The notes under the pieces are model-generated. The model ran no database searches. It was given only the letters and a program-made list of their open reading frames with translations, and was not told the origin of the DNA. DNA of 64,000 nucleotides, from contig JACPFM010000009.1 in the NCBI GenBank assembly GCA_016182965.1, positions 1 through 64,000 of the forward strand. The letters are read 5' to 3'. This document shows, one piece after another, positions 18,438 through 26,479 of this stretch. The position numbers and the translations under genes were made by a program. How positions within the stretch are numbered: position 1 is the first letter of the stretch; each line of letters starts with the position of its first letter. The DNA comes from Deltaproteobacteria bacterium (GTDB lineage Bacteria; Myxococcota_A; Polyangia; Polyangiales; JADJMO01).

Positions 18438-19523
18438 TCAATGGCTCACGATTTGCCTGAAGGCGGCGAACAGCAGCACACCGATGAGCGCCGAGGCGGG
18501 GAGCGTGACGATCCATGCGAGCGCCAGATCGCGGAGCGTCTTCGTCGTCACCGACGGCTGCGGTCGGGCCAACCCGGCACCGGCGATCGCGGCGGTCGAG
18601 ACGTGCGTCGTCGACATCGGCATCCCGAGGACGGCCCCGCTCCCCACGAGCAGCGACGTCACGAGGTTGGCCACGAAGCCTTCATGGTGGTCCATGCGCG
18701 TGACGTCCTCTGCCAGCACGCGCGTCACGCGCAGGCCCGAGAGCAGACTGCCTGCGACCATCCCCGTCGCCACCAGGGCGAAGACGCCCAGGGAAGACAG
18801 CGCCCGCCCGTCGACGAGCGAGGCGCCGAGCACGATCGCCGCGATCTTCGGCGCGTCGTTCATGCCGCGGGCGAAGCTCGTCGCGCCGCTCGTCAGCCAG
18901 TGCAGGCGGGTGACAGTGATGATCCCCTCGAGGGAGGCGTCGTTGCAGGCGCGCTCGCACGCGACGACGACCGCGGCGCCGACGGCGCCTGCGGGCGCGG
19001 CGGCCGTCGTCGCCACGCACACGCAGTCGGACACCGGAGCTGCCGCCGGGCGCAGCCGCAGGATGAGCGTCGTCGCGGCGATCGCGACGACGGGGCTCGC
19101 GACCAGCGGAACGGCGATGTTCCCGAGGACCGCGCTCCAACGAACGTGATCGATGCCGTAGGCGAACGCTGCGACACCGGAGAGCGCACCGATGAGCGCA
19201 TGCGTCGTCGAGACCGGCAGGCCGGTGAAGGTCGCGAGAATCACCCACGTCGCCGCGGCGACGATGGTGGCGAGCGCGGCGACGAGCGTCGGCGTCGTCC
19301 CAGGCGTGAGGAGCCCGGCGCCGAACGTCCTCGCGAGCGCCGTCGCCGCGAAGGCGCCGGCGAGCGCGCCGGCCGCGGTCCATGCGGTGCCCCAACCGAT
19401 CGCACGACGGGCCTCCGTGACGCCGCTCCCGACGAGCGTCGCGACGCCCTTCGAGACGTCGTTGGCTCCATTGGCGTAGGCGACCAACAGCGCGACCGAG
19501 ACAGTGATGGCCTGCACGAGCAT
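18438..19523 (-). CDS. PiT-family inorganic phosphate transporter
   Basis: A 361-residue membrane protein with about ten hydrophobic segments and the internal duplication of the PiT family. Both signature halves are present: 'YANGANDVSKGVATLVG' and 'ARGMNDAPKIAAIVLG', plus 'GLPVSTTHALIGAL' and 'GMPMSTTHVSTAAIAG'. It should import phosphate by ion symport. PiT carriers also accept arsenate, and the downstream arsM gene makes arsenic handling a sensible context. The start at 19523 was chosen as the first ATG before the N-terminal hydrophobic segment. Confidence 0.9.
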   Translation of the reverse strand: MLVQAITVSVALLVAYANGANDVSKGVATLVGSGVTEARRAIGWGTAWTAAGALAGAFAATALARTFGAGLLTPGTTPTLVAALATIVAAATWVILATFTGLPVSTTHALIGALSGVAAFAYGIDHVRWSAVLGNIAVPLVASPVVAIAATTLILRLRPAAAPVSDCVCVATTAAAPAGAVGAAVVVACERACNDASLEGIITVTRLHWLTSGATSFARGMNDAPKIAAIVLGASLVDGRALSSLGVFALVATGMVAGSLLSGLRVTRVLAEDVTRMDHHEGFVANLVTSLLVGSGAVLGMPMSTTHVSTAAIAGAGLARPQPSVTTKTLRDLALAWIVTLPASALIGVLLFAAFRQIVSH

Positions 19524-19685
19524 CGACCTGTCCGAACGATGCCGGGCCCAGAGGGTTTCCAGGTCGTGCTCGGCGACCAGGCGCGGGAGGCGGCGCGACC
19601 TACGATCACCGAAGCGGACGCGAGCGCGATCGAAGGAAACGTGACGTCCGATCAAGCGTTCCGTCTCCGACGGGGAGTGCACATC

Positions 19686-20243
19686 ATGACGAACGACGTC
19701 CTGCCGCCAACGACGGCCAGGTGGATCGACGAGGCGCACGGCATGCTGCGCAGCGCGTTCGCCGAAACGTACGCGTGCCCCTTCCTGATCGGCACGCCCG
19801 GCCTCCACGTGCCACGGCGTGCAACACGCACGCTCGCCGATCCATCAAGCGCGGGGCCGGACACGCTGCCTCCACCGCCAAGGACCGACGAGTCGGCGCG
19901 GTTGCTCATCCTGCCTCTCGCCAAGAGGAGCGAGTTCTTCGCTGACATGATCACCGTCGGTCGAACGATGAACCACGACGTCGTTCTCCGAGACATCACC
20001 GTCTCGAAGTTCCACGCGTACTTCACGATCGAGAGCTCGGGCATCTGGCTCACCGACGCCGGATCGCGCAACGGCACGCGCCTCGACGAAATGGCGTGCG
20101 TGCCGCGACGCGCGACCCTCGTATCGATCGGTGGGACCATCCGCTTCGGTGTCGTCGAGCTCACGCTCGCCGATGCCGGAGAGGTCTGGGAGCGACTGCG
20201 ACGCGCTCGCCTGAAGAACGGCACGACGTGGCGCGAACGTTGA
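19686..20243 (+). CDS. FHA-domain protein
   Basis: A 185-residue cytoplasmic protein. The C-terminal half is a forkhead-associated domain with the phosphothreonine-binding signature: 'ITVGRTMNHDVVLRDITVSK' with following FH, and 'SRNGTRLD'. The first about 75 residues are unrelated, with a Pro-rich linker 'PDTLPPPPRTDE'. GGGGAG lies 8 bases before the ATG. FHA proteins are common readers of Ser/Thr kinase signalling in myxobacteria; no kinase is adjacent. It converges on the small gene at 20245, with one base between stops. Confidence 0.85.
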   Translation: MTNDVLPPTTARWIDEAHGMLRSAFAETYACPFLIGTPGLHVPRRATRTLADPSSAGPDTLPPPPRTDESARLLILPLAKRSEFFADMITVGRTMNHDVVLRDITVSKFHAYFTIESSGIWLTDAGSRNGTRLDEMACVPRRATLVSIGGTIRFGVVELTLADAGEVWERLRRARLKNGTTWRER

Positions 20244-20244
20244 G

Positions 20245-20439
20245 CTATGCGGCCGCCAGATCGCCGGGCAATAGCGCGAGCCTCTCCATCAGCTCGTCCA
20301 GCGTGTCGAACCGAAGCAGCGGATGGTCGCCATACGACGCGATCGCCGCGCCGGTGTCGTCGATGGTAATCTTCGTGGGTGCGGGCAGCGTCGCCGCGTC
20401 TCGCATCTCGCATCCGACGAGCAGCACCTGACCGGACAT
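20245..20439 (-). CDS. Small hypothetical protein
   Basis: A 64-residue soluble protein, not recognised. It starts 'MSGQVLLVGCEMRDAATL' and ends in a helical 'LDELMERLALLPGDLAAA'. A strong ribosome site (GGAGGAAG) directly before the ATG supports it being real despite its size. It lies 64 bases downstream of the MerP-like gene, on the same strand, and could be in that transcript. Confidence 0.55.
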   Translation of the reverse strand: MSGQVLLVGCEMRDAATLPAPTKITIDDTGAAIASYGDHPLLRFDTLDELMERLALLPGDLAAA

Positions 20440-20503
20440 GGCTTCCTCCCCCCAAGAATGGCCGCTTCTGGTAACGGCCGAAGGGAGCGATGGTTTCGCG
20501 TCG

Positions 20504-20896
20504 TCACGAGCCTGGTTGTGGCGGCACCTCGTGTGCTTTCGCGAATCCCGCCTTGTGGAGGGCCTCGACGTACACTGCGGGGCGCCCGCTGCCGGGCTCG
20601 TACGCGATCACCAGCCGATTCTTCGGCTCCCCTTCACCGAGCTTGAGCACGCCGCCCGCCGATATCAGTGCCTTGCGCACCTGCAGCGAGCAGCCGGCGC
20701 AGCTCACCTCGGGGATTTCGATCGTGACGGTCGCCTGCCCCGCTTCCACGGGGGCTGCCGCGCCTCCGGACGTACCTCGAGTGGCGGCGAAGCCCGCGGG
20801 CACCGCGACGAGCGCAGCGACCGTCGCGATGGCGCCGAGACCGAGCGAACGCGCTCGCAGAGAACGCGCTGGATGAGGATGCTTCGAGTCCGACAT
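20504..20896 (-). CDS. Exported heavy-metal-associated (HMA) protein, MerP-like
   Basis: A 130-residue protein. An N-terminal membrane segment 'LGAIATVAALVAVPAGFAAT' is preceded by a basic region, then comes one HMA domain 'VTIEIPEVSCAGCSLQVRKA' with the metal motif CAGC. It probably binds Hg(II) or another soft metal in the periplasm and passes it to the MerT-like transporter encoded upstream (21122-21532). Between the two genes lies a decayed merA tail whose final frame runs into this gene without a stop. GGAAGGAA precedes the ATG. Confidence 0.8.
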   Translation of the reverse strand: MSDSKHPHPARSLRARSLGLGAIATVAALVAVPAGFAATRGTSGGAAAPVEAGQATVTIEIPEVSCAGCSLQVRKALISAGGVLKLGEGEPKNRLVIAYEPGSGRPAVYVEALHKAGFAKAHEVPPQPGS

Positions 20897-20971
20897 TGAT
20901 TGTGTTCCTTCCTCGCCTGCATGCCGTGCCGTCAGGCAGGCGCACGTCGATGGGGCGGCCGTGGCGCCGTG

Positions 20972-21088
20972 GCTACACCACGCGGCGCAGCACGAGAGCC
21001 CCGCGACGTCCTTTGCGAATGCCTGCGCCGCGAGCTTGATCCCCTCCGTGCGTCAGATAGGAATGAAATGCGCTCGCGAGCTCGTATC
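20972..21088 (-). pseudogene. Remnant of mercuric reductase C-terminus (delta-merA)
   Basis: In the leftward direction one frame reads AFHSYLT and a second, one base out, reads 'EGIKLAAQAFAKDVAGLSCC' followed by AA. Together these match the end of MerA (consensus 'LHPYLT..EGLKLAAQTF.KDV..LSCCA'). The rest of merA is absent and a frameshift splits the fragment. It sits exactly where merA would be in a merT-merA arrangement, between merT and the MerP-like gene. This points to a deletion in a former mer operon. Boundaries are approximate. Confidence 0.65.
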
Positions 21089-21121
21089 GCCCTTGCATCG
21101 TAGACCTCGATCGTCCCGCAG

Positions 21122-21532
21122 TCATCGAAGGAGCAAGGGCGCGAGGTAGGGGAAGGCGACGAACGCGAGCGCCATTGCCGTCGCGATCCAGAGCATCGCC
21201 CTGCCGGTCTGCCGCGTGCGCGGCGCCGGACACCCGCACGCGTCACCGGAAACAACCTGTGGCGCGACCGGCGGTCTGCGGTACGCGAGATGGAAGCCCG
21301 CGCCGAGGAGCGCGAACGTCACGACGACGAAGTACGGGCGGAACGGCTCGAACCTCGCGAGGATCGCGCCTCCGCCGAGGCCGAAGAGCGCCAGGATCAA
21401 CGGGCCTACGCAGCACGCCGACGCGACGATGGCCGACGCGATCGCGCTCGCGCTCGCAGCGACCGTCCAACGACGCGACCGTCCCTCGCCGTGTGCGACG
21501 GCGTCGGGCGGGGAGGGCGACGAGGTCGTCAC
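21122..21532 (-). CDS. merT: Mercuric ion transporter MerT-like
   Basis: A 136-residue inner-membrane protein with three hydrophobic segments. The first contains 'SACCVGPLILALFGLG', the vicinal Cys pair that takes Hg(II) from MerP. The cytoplasmic loop has 'DACGCPAPR', the second Cys pair, and the last segment is 'ATAMALAFVAFPYLAPLLL'. These are the diagnostic MerT features. A MerP-like gene follows after a merA remnant, so mercury could be imported without being reduced unless merA exists elsewhere. Confidence 0.88.
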   Translation of the reverse strand: MTTSSPSPPDAVAHGEGRSRRWTVAASASAIASAIVASACCVGPLILALFGLGGGAILARFEPFRPYFVVVTFALLGAGFHLAYRRPPVAPQVVSGDACGCPAPRTRQTGRAMLWIATAMALAFVAFPYLAPLLLR

Positions 21533-21870
21533 GACGGTTCACGCGCGAGCGCTGCTCGCAGCTGGGCCGCCGTACCCGCGCGCCGTGGGGGCGCGCATTC
21601 GTGATTTCCCTTGCCGAACCTCATCGCGTCCACCTTCCCAACGGGTGACCTCTCCCGGAGAGAACGCGCGAACGGCGCCGACGTTTCGGGGATCGTTCGA
21701 CGTCGACCGGCTCTCGCTCCCTTGCGGGCGCGGATCAACGCCGGTTCCTGCACGCGGTTTCGGGAAAAGATCGCGCGCTCGTGCGTGGGTGCGCGTGGCA
21801 TGCCGCTCGAAAGCAGCTCGCCGTACGAGCGCTGCTTGCCGCTGATCAGCGCGCCGACGAAGCGGCCCAT
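21533..21870. other. About 340 bases without a supported gene
   Basis: Reading frames here are open but show no recognisable domain, start signal or codon bias that I trust. The segment lies upstream of merT and should include its promoter. No MerR-type dyad operator was identified by eye. Confidence 0.4.
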
Positions 21871-21927
21871 CGCCGCGCTCAGCGCGGCGTGCGCTCGATC
21901 GCCGCGCTCAGCGCGGCGTGCGCTCGA
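21871..21927. repeat. Tandem 28-base repeat containing hairpins
   Basis: The 28-base unit 21871-21898 is repeated exactly at 21900-21927. Each unit contains the perfect palindrome arms CGCCGCGCT / AGCGCGGCG. The second unit includes the stop codon of the gene ending at 21908 and begins the 'GEVER' tail repeat described for 23958 and 48898. Confidence 0.8.
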
Positions 21928-23212
21928 CCTCGCCGGCCGGCACCTTCCGCGGCGCCGTGACACCCGACCTCCAGAAGAGGAAGGCGGCGTGCAGCTGCGC
22001 AGGCTTCGCCGCGATGCGCTGGAACGCGGGCGATTCGTGGCGCGCGAGGTCGATCAGGCCACGACGGCCGACCATCACCGGCTTGGGGCTCGCCCGGTCG
22101 GCACTACGATCGATCTCGATCGCGCCGCGCGTCTCGATGAGCTCCAGCAGGACGGTCCAGTTTTGCGCGGCGGACTTCTGCCGATTGGCGCCCAGCCCTT
22201 CGTACCGCAGGCCGTCGCGGGCCAGCACGAGGCGCAACGGGGTCCCGTCGTCGCCGAGGCCACCGAGCTCGAGGCGCGTGTCGACCATTTCGGTGTGGCT
22301 CCCCTTGCTGCCTTGCTCGAGGTCGTACGCCTCACGCAGCAGGTCCACCTGCGTGCCGACGCTGCGCCATGGGCTGGCGGCCTGTTGCCGTTTCGCGCGC
22401 CCCTTCGATTGGTCTTCCCGGTCCTTGTCGCTCTGCCGGACCTCGAACCTGCGTTCGGAGACGAGGAAGCCGAGGCGCACCGACGACCACGCCAACCGTC
22501 GTTCGACCCCTCCGTTGGCGGCATAGGCGAGACCGTGCTCGTCGATCGCGAACCCCGTCACTGCGATGGCAGGCGGAAGGTTTGCGAGCTCCGCGGCAGC
22601 CACCACCGCGGTGCGCACGCCCAGCGTCTCCAGACCGCGCGCGAGAGCGGCGGCCTTCGCCTCGTCGGTGAAGGTCGCGATCACCGCGGGCAACGGCGAT
22701 GCAAAGAAGGTGCGCGCGTCGGGGAGTGCCCACGAGAGCGCCGCGGCGACGGCGCCGAGGTCGAGCTCGGCGTGCGGCGGCTCGCTGAACAACAGCACCA
22801 GGCCTGCAGACCCGGGTAAGGCGTCCCGGTACGTCTCGGTGCGCTGCTCGCTCTTCTGCTCGTTCATCCGCCGGGCGTTGTGCGCGGCGACGGCCGCGGC
22901 GATCGCCGCATCGCGCGAGTCCGTCGCGCCCGCGCCGGCACCGACCCGAGGCGCGATCCGTCGGAGGAGCGTGACGATGCCGATGGGGATCGCGATCGAA
23001 AGGGCGAAGCAGGTGAGGAGCCAGGGCTTCCACGACGAGAACCACCCGGATGTCTGCCAGAGCAGGTAGCCGAAGAGGACGAAGACGCTCCCCACGAGGA
23101 ACGTCGGCGCGACCTGGTTGCTCCCGCCGCAGTCGCCGCACCGTACGGTAGTCGAGAACAGCGGGTAGATCCGGCTCCCGCAGTTTCCGCAGTAGTGCTC
23201 GACGCGACTCAT
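21908..23212 (-). CDS. Zinc-ribbon membrane protein of unknown function
   Basis: A 434-residue protein. The N-terminal zinc ribbon has CGNC and CGDC knuckles ('EHYCGNCGSRIYPLFS', 'VRCGDCGGSNQ'). Two hydrophobic segments follow (about residues 38-57 and 67-88), then a cytosolic part of about 330 residues of mixed alpha/beta character without a known motif. It ends with 'APRKVPAGEVERTPR', the tail found at the dispersed repeats in this window, so the last 15 or so residues were probably replaced or captured from the repeat. The ATG at 23212 is the first before the zinc ribbon; GTCGAG-type upstream sequence gives weak support. Confidence 0.7.
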   Translation of the reverse strand: MSRVEHYCGNCGSRIYPLFSTTVRCGDCGGSNQVAPTFLVGSVFVLFGYLLWQTSGWFSSWKPWLLTCFALSIAIPIGIVTLLRRIAPRVGAGAGATDSRDAAIAAAVAAHNARRMNEQKSEQRTETYRDALPGSAGLVLLFSEPPHAELDLGAVAAALSWALPDARTFFASPLPAVIATFTDEAKAAALARGLETLGVRTAVVAAAELANLPPAIAVTGFAIDEHGLAYAANGGVERRLAWSSVRLGFLVSERRFEVRQSDKDREDQSKGRAKRQQAASPWRSVGTQVDLLREAYDLEQGSKGSHTEMVDTRLELGGLGDDGTPLRLVLARDGLRYEGLGANRQKSAAQNWTVLLELIETRGAIEIDRSADRASPKPVMVGRRGLIDLARHESPAFQRIAAKPAQLHAAFLFWRSGVTAPRKVPAGEVERTPR

Positions 23213-23261
23213 GGGCTCCGCGCTGAGCGTACATCGGCGGCGACCAGGCGCGCAGCTGACC

Positions 23262-23310
23262 GTCAACGCGGCGGGCGCTCGACCTCGCCGGCCCCGAGCC
23301 ATGCCCGCGG
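23262..23310 (-). repeat. Short copy of the GEVERPPR tail repeat
   Basis: The minus-strand translation reads ERPPRAWLGAGEVERPPR then TGA, with the ERPPR-encoding segment twice. It lies between the Uma2 gene stop (23330) and the zinc-ribbon gene start (23212). It matches the first 30-40 bases of the larger copies at 23958, 25240 and 48898. Confidence 0.55.
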
Positions 23311-23329
23311 CGGGCGCTCGATGTCGAGG

Positions 23330-23887
23330 TCAGAGCCACCAGCTCGCGACGTCGAGCGCGATCACGTCGAACGGTTCGATGCGCGCGTCGCGCTCGTCGC
23401 CCCACGCATCGAGCTCGAGCCAGCGGCCGCTTTCCAACCGATACGCCGTGATCGTCTGCGCCTCGAGATCGACGATCCAATGATGCGGAACGCCGATGCG
23501 CGCGTAGTACGGCTTCTTGATCAGCACGTTGTGGCGGCGTGTCGTCGGCGAAAGGATCTCGCAGATCCAGTCCGGCACGACGCGAATCGGGGCGTCGCCC
23601 GGCAACTCGGGTAATCGTTCGCGGCGCCAGCCGGCGACGTCCGGCGCGATCTCCGGCGTGTTCGGCAGCTCGATGCCCTGCTCGGGAAGGATCCACCAGC
23701 CGCCGTGACCGTCCCGACCGTCGTCGAAGGGATCGCCGACGCGCGAAGCGACGACGCGCTCCATGCGCCTATGCGGGCCACGCGGCCTCGTCATCGTGTA
23801 CATCACGCCGTCGATGATCTCGCCCTTCACGCCCGGAGGCAGGGCCTCCAGGTCGGCGAGGGTCGGGACCTTCGGCTTCGGGTCCAT
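23330..23887 (-). CDS. Uma2-family PD-(D/E)XK endonuclease-like protein
   Basis: A 185-residue protein. The features are those of Uma2 (DUF820): 'KGEIIDGVMYTM', 'PDVAGWRRERLPE', 'VPDWICEILSPTTRRHN', 'KKPYYARIGVPHHWIVDLE'. The Asp in PDVAG/PDWICE and Glu in EILS form the predicted nuclease core. Function in vivo is unknown; Uma2 genes are multicopy and often near mobile DNA. Start MDPKPKV was preferred over an upstream ATG. It is flanked by copies of the tail repeat on both sides. A second, frameshifted Uma2 gene lies at 48274-48878. Confidence 0.85.
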   Translation of the reverse strand: MDPKPKVPTLADLEALPPGVKGEIIDGVMYTMTRPRGPHRRMERVVASRVGDPFDDGRDGHGGWWILPEQGIELPNTPEIAPDVAGWRRERLPELPGDAPIRVVPDWICEILSPTTRRHNVLIKKPYYARIGVPHHWIVDLEAQTITAYRLESGRWLELDAWGDERDARIEPFDVIALDVASWWL

Positions 23888-23957
23888 CTCGGCTCTCAGC
23901 GTAGTCGATCGCCTGGGCATTCCCCACGTCGACGGTTCGACCGCGCCGGTCGCGCGG

Positions 23958-24200
23958 ACTCACCGCGGCGGGCGCTCGACCTCGCCGGTCGGCACCTTCG
24001 GCGGGGCCTTCTCCCACCGGATGTCGTCGACGCGGGGGCAAGACATGTGGACGCTGGTCTTCGACGCGTCGCGAGCTCGTGTGCATGCACGGTCGCGATC
24101 CTCGGGCGCAACCGCGCGGAATCGCGTGAGCAGCCCGCGCAGCCCGGGGCGCGATCACCCGAAGACACCGGCGGTTTGGCGCGAGTCGTCGGGAGCTCCA
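23958..24200. repeat. Dispersed repeat, copy B
   Basis: The leftward translation of its first 80 bases gives 'VDDIRWEKAPPKVPTGEVER' then PPR and stop. Similarity to copy D (48898 on) returns near 24128-24180 ('cccgcgcagcccgg', 'cccgaagaca', 'cgcgag'). It abuts the Uma2 gene start (23887) on one side and about 270 bases of unassigned DNA on the other. Confidence 0.65.
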
Positions 24201-24467
24201 TGTTCGACGCCTGAACCCGGCACGCGCCGGACCCGGACGCGACGTGCCCGGACGCGCCGTCCGCTGATCGGAGCCGCGTGCGCGAAGCGCCGCCCCGCGC
24301 CCTGGGGAACGCTCGAAGCGCGACTCCGATGCTGAAGACCGCTGGAGCCCCTGCGCGGACTCGCTCCTCCATTCCACGCACAACCTCGGTCCGAACGAGG
24401 GCATCGACAATCCTCGGAAGGGCGTAGCGCCGCGGATGCAGCCGCGTCGTGATCGCGAGGAGGGGCC
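24201..24467. other. Intergenic stretch before the Cys-rich gene
   Basis: No gene is supported here. It should include the promoter of the Cys-rich lipoprotein gene at 24468, whose ribosome site (GAGGAGGGG) is at its end. No other structure was recognised. Confidence 0.35.
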
Positions 24468-25232
24468 ATGCAGATCACGAGTGCGCATTGGGCCGTCATT
24501 GCCATGGCGTTCGTCGTCGGCTGTCACTCCGCCGACGAGCTCGGTCGCACGGAGAGCGCGCTGCGACCGGACGTCGGTGTGCGCCCCGACGCGCCGCCCG
24601 AGGAGGTGTCCGCGGGGTGCGCATCCGGCGAGAAACGCTGTCGTGGCGGGTGCGTGGACGTGCAGACCGACGAGGGCAACTGCGGCGCTTGCGGCGTACG
24701 CTGCGCGACGGGTCAGACGTGCTCGGCGGGACTCTGCTGCGCTGCGGGGCTCGTCAACTGCGGCGGCGCGTGCGCCGACACCACGCAAGACGAGGGAAAC
24801 TGCGGGACGTGCGGCACCCAATGCCCGTCGGGCGGCGCGTGCCAATCGAGCACGTGCAGCTGTCCTGGCTCGGAGACGGTCTGCAACGGCGCGTGCGTCG
24901 ACTTCAGCTCCGATTCGAACAACTGCGGCTCCTGCGGCACCGCGTGCCCCGCCTTCGCGTCCTGCTCGTCGAGCACATGCCAATGCGACAGCGAGCTCGC
25001 CGAATGCAGCGGCCTCTGCGTCGACACGGCGTTCGACGACGAGAACTGCGGCTCCTGCGGAAACCGCTGCCCGACCGGGGCGACCTGCGACGTGGGTTCC
25101 TGCGACTGCGGCACGCAGACCCTATGCAACGAACAGTGCGTCGACACCAGCAGCGATCCGAACAACTGCGGTTTCTGCGGCAACCAGTGCAGCACCGGCA
25201 CGACCTGCGTGAGCGGCAGCTGCGCCACCTGA
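24468..25232 (+). CDS. Cys-rich repeat lipoprotein
   Basis: A 254-residue exported protein. The signal VVGCHSAD is followed by a short linker, then six units of about 35 residues of the form C-x-G-x-CVD-x(3-5)-D-x(2)-NCGxCGxxCxxGxxC. Units include 'GGCVDVQTDEGNCGACG', 'GACVDFSSDSNNCGSCG' and 'EQCVDTSSDPNNCGFCG'. Cys are surely disulfide-paired. This repeat class is abundant in myxobacteria and has no proven function; surface adhesion is a guess. The last about 35 codons and following bases are duplicated at 47807-47915. A strong ribosome site (GAGGAGGGG) precedes the ATG. Confidence 0.85.
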   Translation: MQITSAHWAVIAMAFVVGCHSADELGRTESALRPDVGVRPDAPPEEVSAGCASGEKRCRGGCVDVQTDEGNCGACGVRCATGQTCSAGLCCAAGLVNCGGACADTTQDEGNCGTCGTQCPSGGACQSSTCSCPGSETVCNGACVDFSSDSNNCGSCGTACPAFASCSSSTCQCDSELAECSGLCVDTAFDDENCGSCGNRCPTGATCDVGSCDCGTQTLCNEQCVDTSSDPNNCGFCGNQCSTGTTCVSGSCAT

Positions 25233-25239
25233 GCACGGC

Positions 25240-25608
25240 TCAGCGCGGCGGGCGCTCGGCCTCACCGGTCGGCACCTTCGGCGCCGCCTTCTCCCACCGG
25301 ATGTTGTCGACGCTGTGGCGAGGCGCGCTCGCGCGCGCTGCGGGTTGCCGGGCCGCGGTGCGTCGGCAGGTCGCTGCGCCCGGTGGTCCAAGTCCGCGTG
25401 ACCTGGTCACCAGCCCGCCGCAGCCCACGCGTGCGCGCGGCAGGAGCCGATCGACGGGGCCCATGGGCTGCCCGGCGGGCTGATTCGCGCGCGTGCGTGG
25501 CGCCATCGAAGACGCACACCCAGACGCGCCCGCCGACTTCACTGTGGGCGTCGCGAACGCAACGTGTCGCGTGGCCGAGGCGCCCCGAGCGCTTCGCACG
25601 GAGGCACG
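25240..25608. repeat. Dispersed repeat, copy C, upstream of DUF2924 remnant
   Basis: It starts with the leftward tail 'VDNIRWEKAAPKVPTGEAER' plus PPR and stop, and remains alignable with copy D (48898-49272) to the ribosome site of the DUF2924 frame. Shared landmarks are 'gatgttgtcgacg', 'agacgcacacc', 'cgcaacgtgtc' and 'cacggaggca'. This links the Cys-rich gene on its left with a DUF2924 start on its right. Confidence 0.7.
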
Positions 25609-25797
25609 ATGAAGAAGAAGGGATCGAAGTCGAAGAAGAAGGCGACCGAGAAGAAAGGCGGCCCGGCGAGCCCGCCGAAGGAGGTCGCCTGCGCCTCCGC
25701 CGCCCGGCGGCTGCCGGCTCCGGGCTCGGTCCTCCGCCGTGAGCACGAGGGCGTCGTCCACCGCGTGAAGGTGCTGGAGCGCGGGTTCGTCTGCCAG
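25609..25797 (+). pseudogene. Truncated DUF2924 gene
   Basis: The start and ribosome site (GGAGG) are intact. A Lys-rich N-terminus is followed by 'LPAPGSVLRREHEGVVHRVK' and 'VLERGFVCQ', nearly identical to residues 119-147 of the intact DUF2924 protein at 49273-49770. About 90 residues of the intact protein's middle are missing, and similarity stops at 25797. From there the frame continues to 25995 through unrelated sequence. The partner integrase is absent. This is a decayed copy of the DUF2924-integrase module. Confidence 0.75.
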
Positions 25798-25992
25798 CGT
25801 TCTGCCCTCCGCACGTGTTCGCGTGCGAAGTCGGCGTGCTCGGTCGTCGAGGCGTTTGAGCTCGTCGAGGCGCTCGTTCGCGTCGGCGAAGTCGGCGAGG
25901 GCGAACGCTTCCTCGAGCGCGTCGAACTCCTTGCGGATGGCGCGGAGCTTCGCCTTGTTCGAGCGCCGCTGACGCGCGCGGAACGGGCTCAT
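25798..25992 (-). pseudogene. Possible N-terminal gene fragment, charged helical
   Basis: From ATG at 25992 the leftward frame gives about 65 residues of highly charged helical sequence ('KAKLRAIRKEFDALEEAFAL', 'ADANERLDELKRLDDRARR') that looks protein-like. It then runs into the DUF2924 remnant at the junction near 25797. No family is recognised. It may be the first part of a gene cut by the same rearrangement. Confidence 0.35.
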
Positions 25993-26028
25993 TGACCCCG
26001 TAGCGAGGTACACGCTTACACTCTCGCG

Positions 26029-26445
26029 ATGCCTATACTCCGCACAGGTGACGTCGCGAAGGCCGCCGGGGTCAACGTACAGACGCTCCGGTTCTACGAG
26101 CGCGAAGGGATCCTTCCGGCTCCGCGTCGCGCAGCATCGGGCTACCGCCAGTATGGCGAGGACGCCGTCCGCATAGTGTCATTCGTGAAGCGGGCTCAGG
26201 AACTCGGCTTCACGTTGCGCGAGGCGAAGGAGCTCTTGCGGCTGCGATCCGCCGGTCCGAAGCGCGCCGCGGCCGCCCGCGCTGCAGCCGCCGCGAAGCT
26301 CGACGATATTGATGAGAAGGTCCGCGACCTAACCGCGATCCGTGCCGCGCTCGCATCGCTCGTGGAGGCTTGCGGCTGCGCCGATGGTGGCTCGGTTCGG
26401 TGCCCGATTCTCGAGTCTTTGGAGAAAGATCCGAGGCGACCTTGA
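26029..26445 (+). CDS. MerR-family metal-responsive regulator
   Basis: A 138-residue activator. The N-terminal winged helix is 'RTGDVAKAAGVNVQTLRFYE' followed by 'REGILPAPRRAASGYRQYGE'. A dimerisation helix follows, with metal Cys at 115, 117 and 125 in 'ACGCADGGSVRCPILESL'. The C-terminal loop resembles MerR/PbrR types. The Cys near residue 82 that completes the trigonal Hg site of classical MerR is absent (an Ala-rich stretch instead). It begins a three-gene set with a Cys-containing membrane protein and a glutaredoxin-like protein, pointing to a soft metal such as Hg, Pb or Cd. Confidence 0.88.
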   Translation: MPILRTGDVAKAAGVNVQTLRFYEREGILPAPRRAASGYRQYGEDAVRIVSFVKRAQELGFTLREAKELLRLRSAGPKRAAAARAAAAAKLDDIDEKVRDLTAIRAALASLVEACGCADGGSVRCPILESLEKDPRRP

Positions 26446-26479
26446 CTTGGTACTTTGGTACAGGCTTCAGGATTCAGAC

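Noticed and set aside
17439-19685. Long plus-strand frame leading into the FHA gene
   Set aside because: The part before 19686 is antisense to arsM and the PiT gene; the ribosome site and domain support the start at 19686.
21529-21963. Minus-strand 144-codon frame upstream of merT
   Set aside because: Composition is shadow-like, and it overlaps a tandem hairpin repeat and the end of the zinc-ribbon gene.
24468-25232. Regular spacing in this region as a CRISPR array
   Set aside because: The periodicity comes from degenerate protein-coding Cys repeats of about 35 codons, not identical DNA repeats with unique spacers.
25798-25995. Continuation of the DUF2924 remnant frame to 25995
   Set aside because: It has no similarity to the intact DUF2924 protein; the opposite strand looks more protein-like here.
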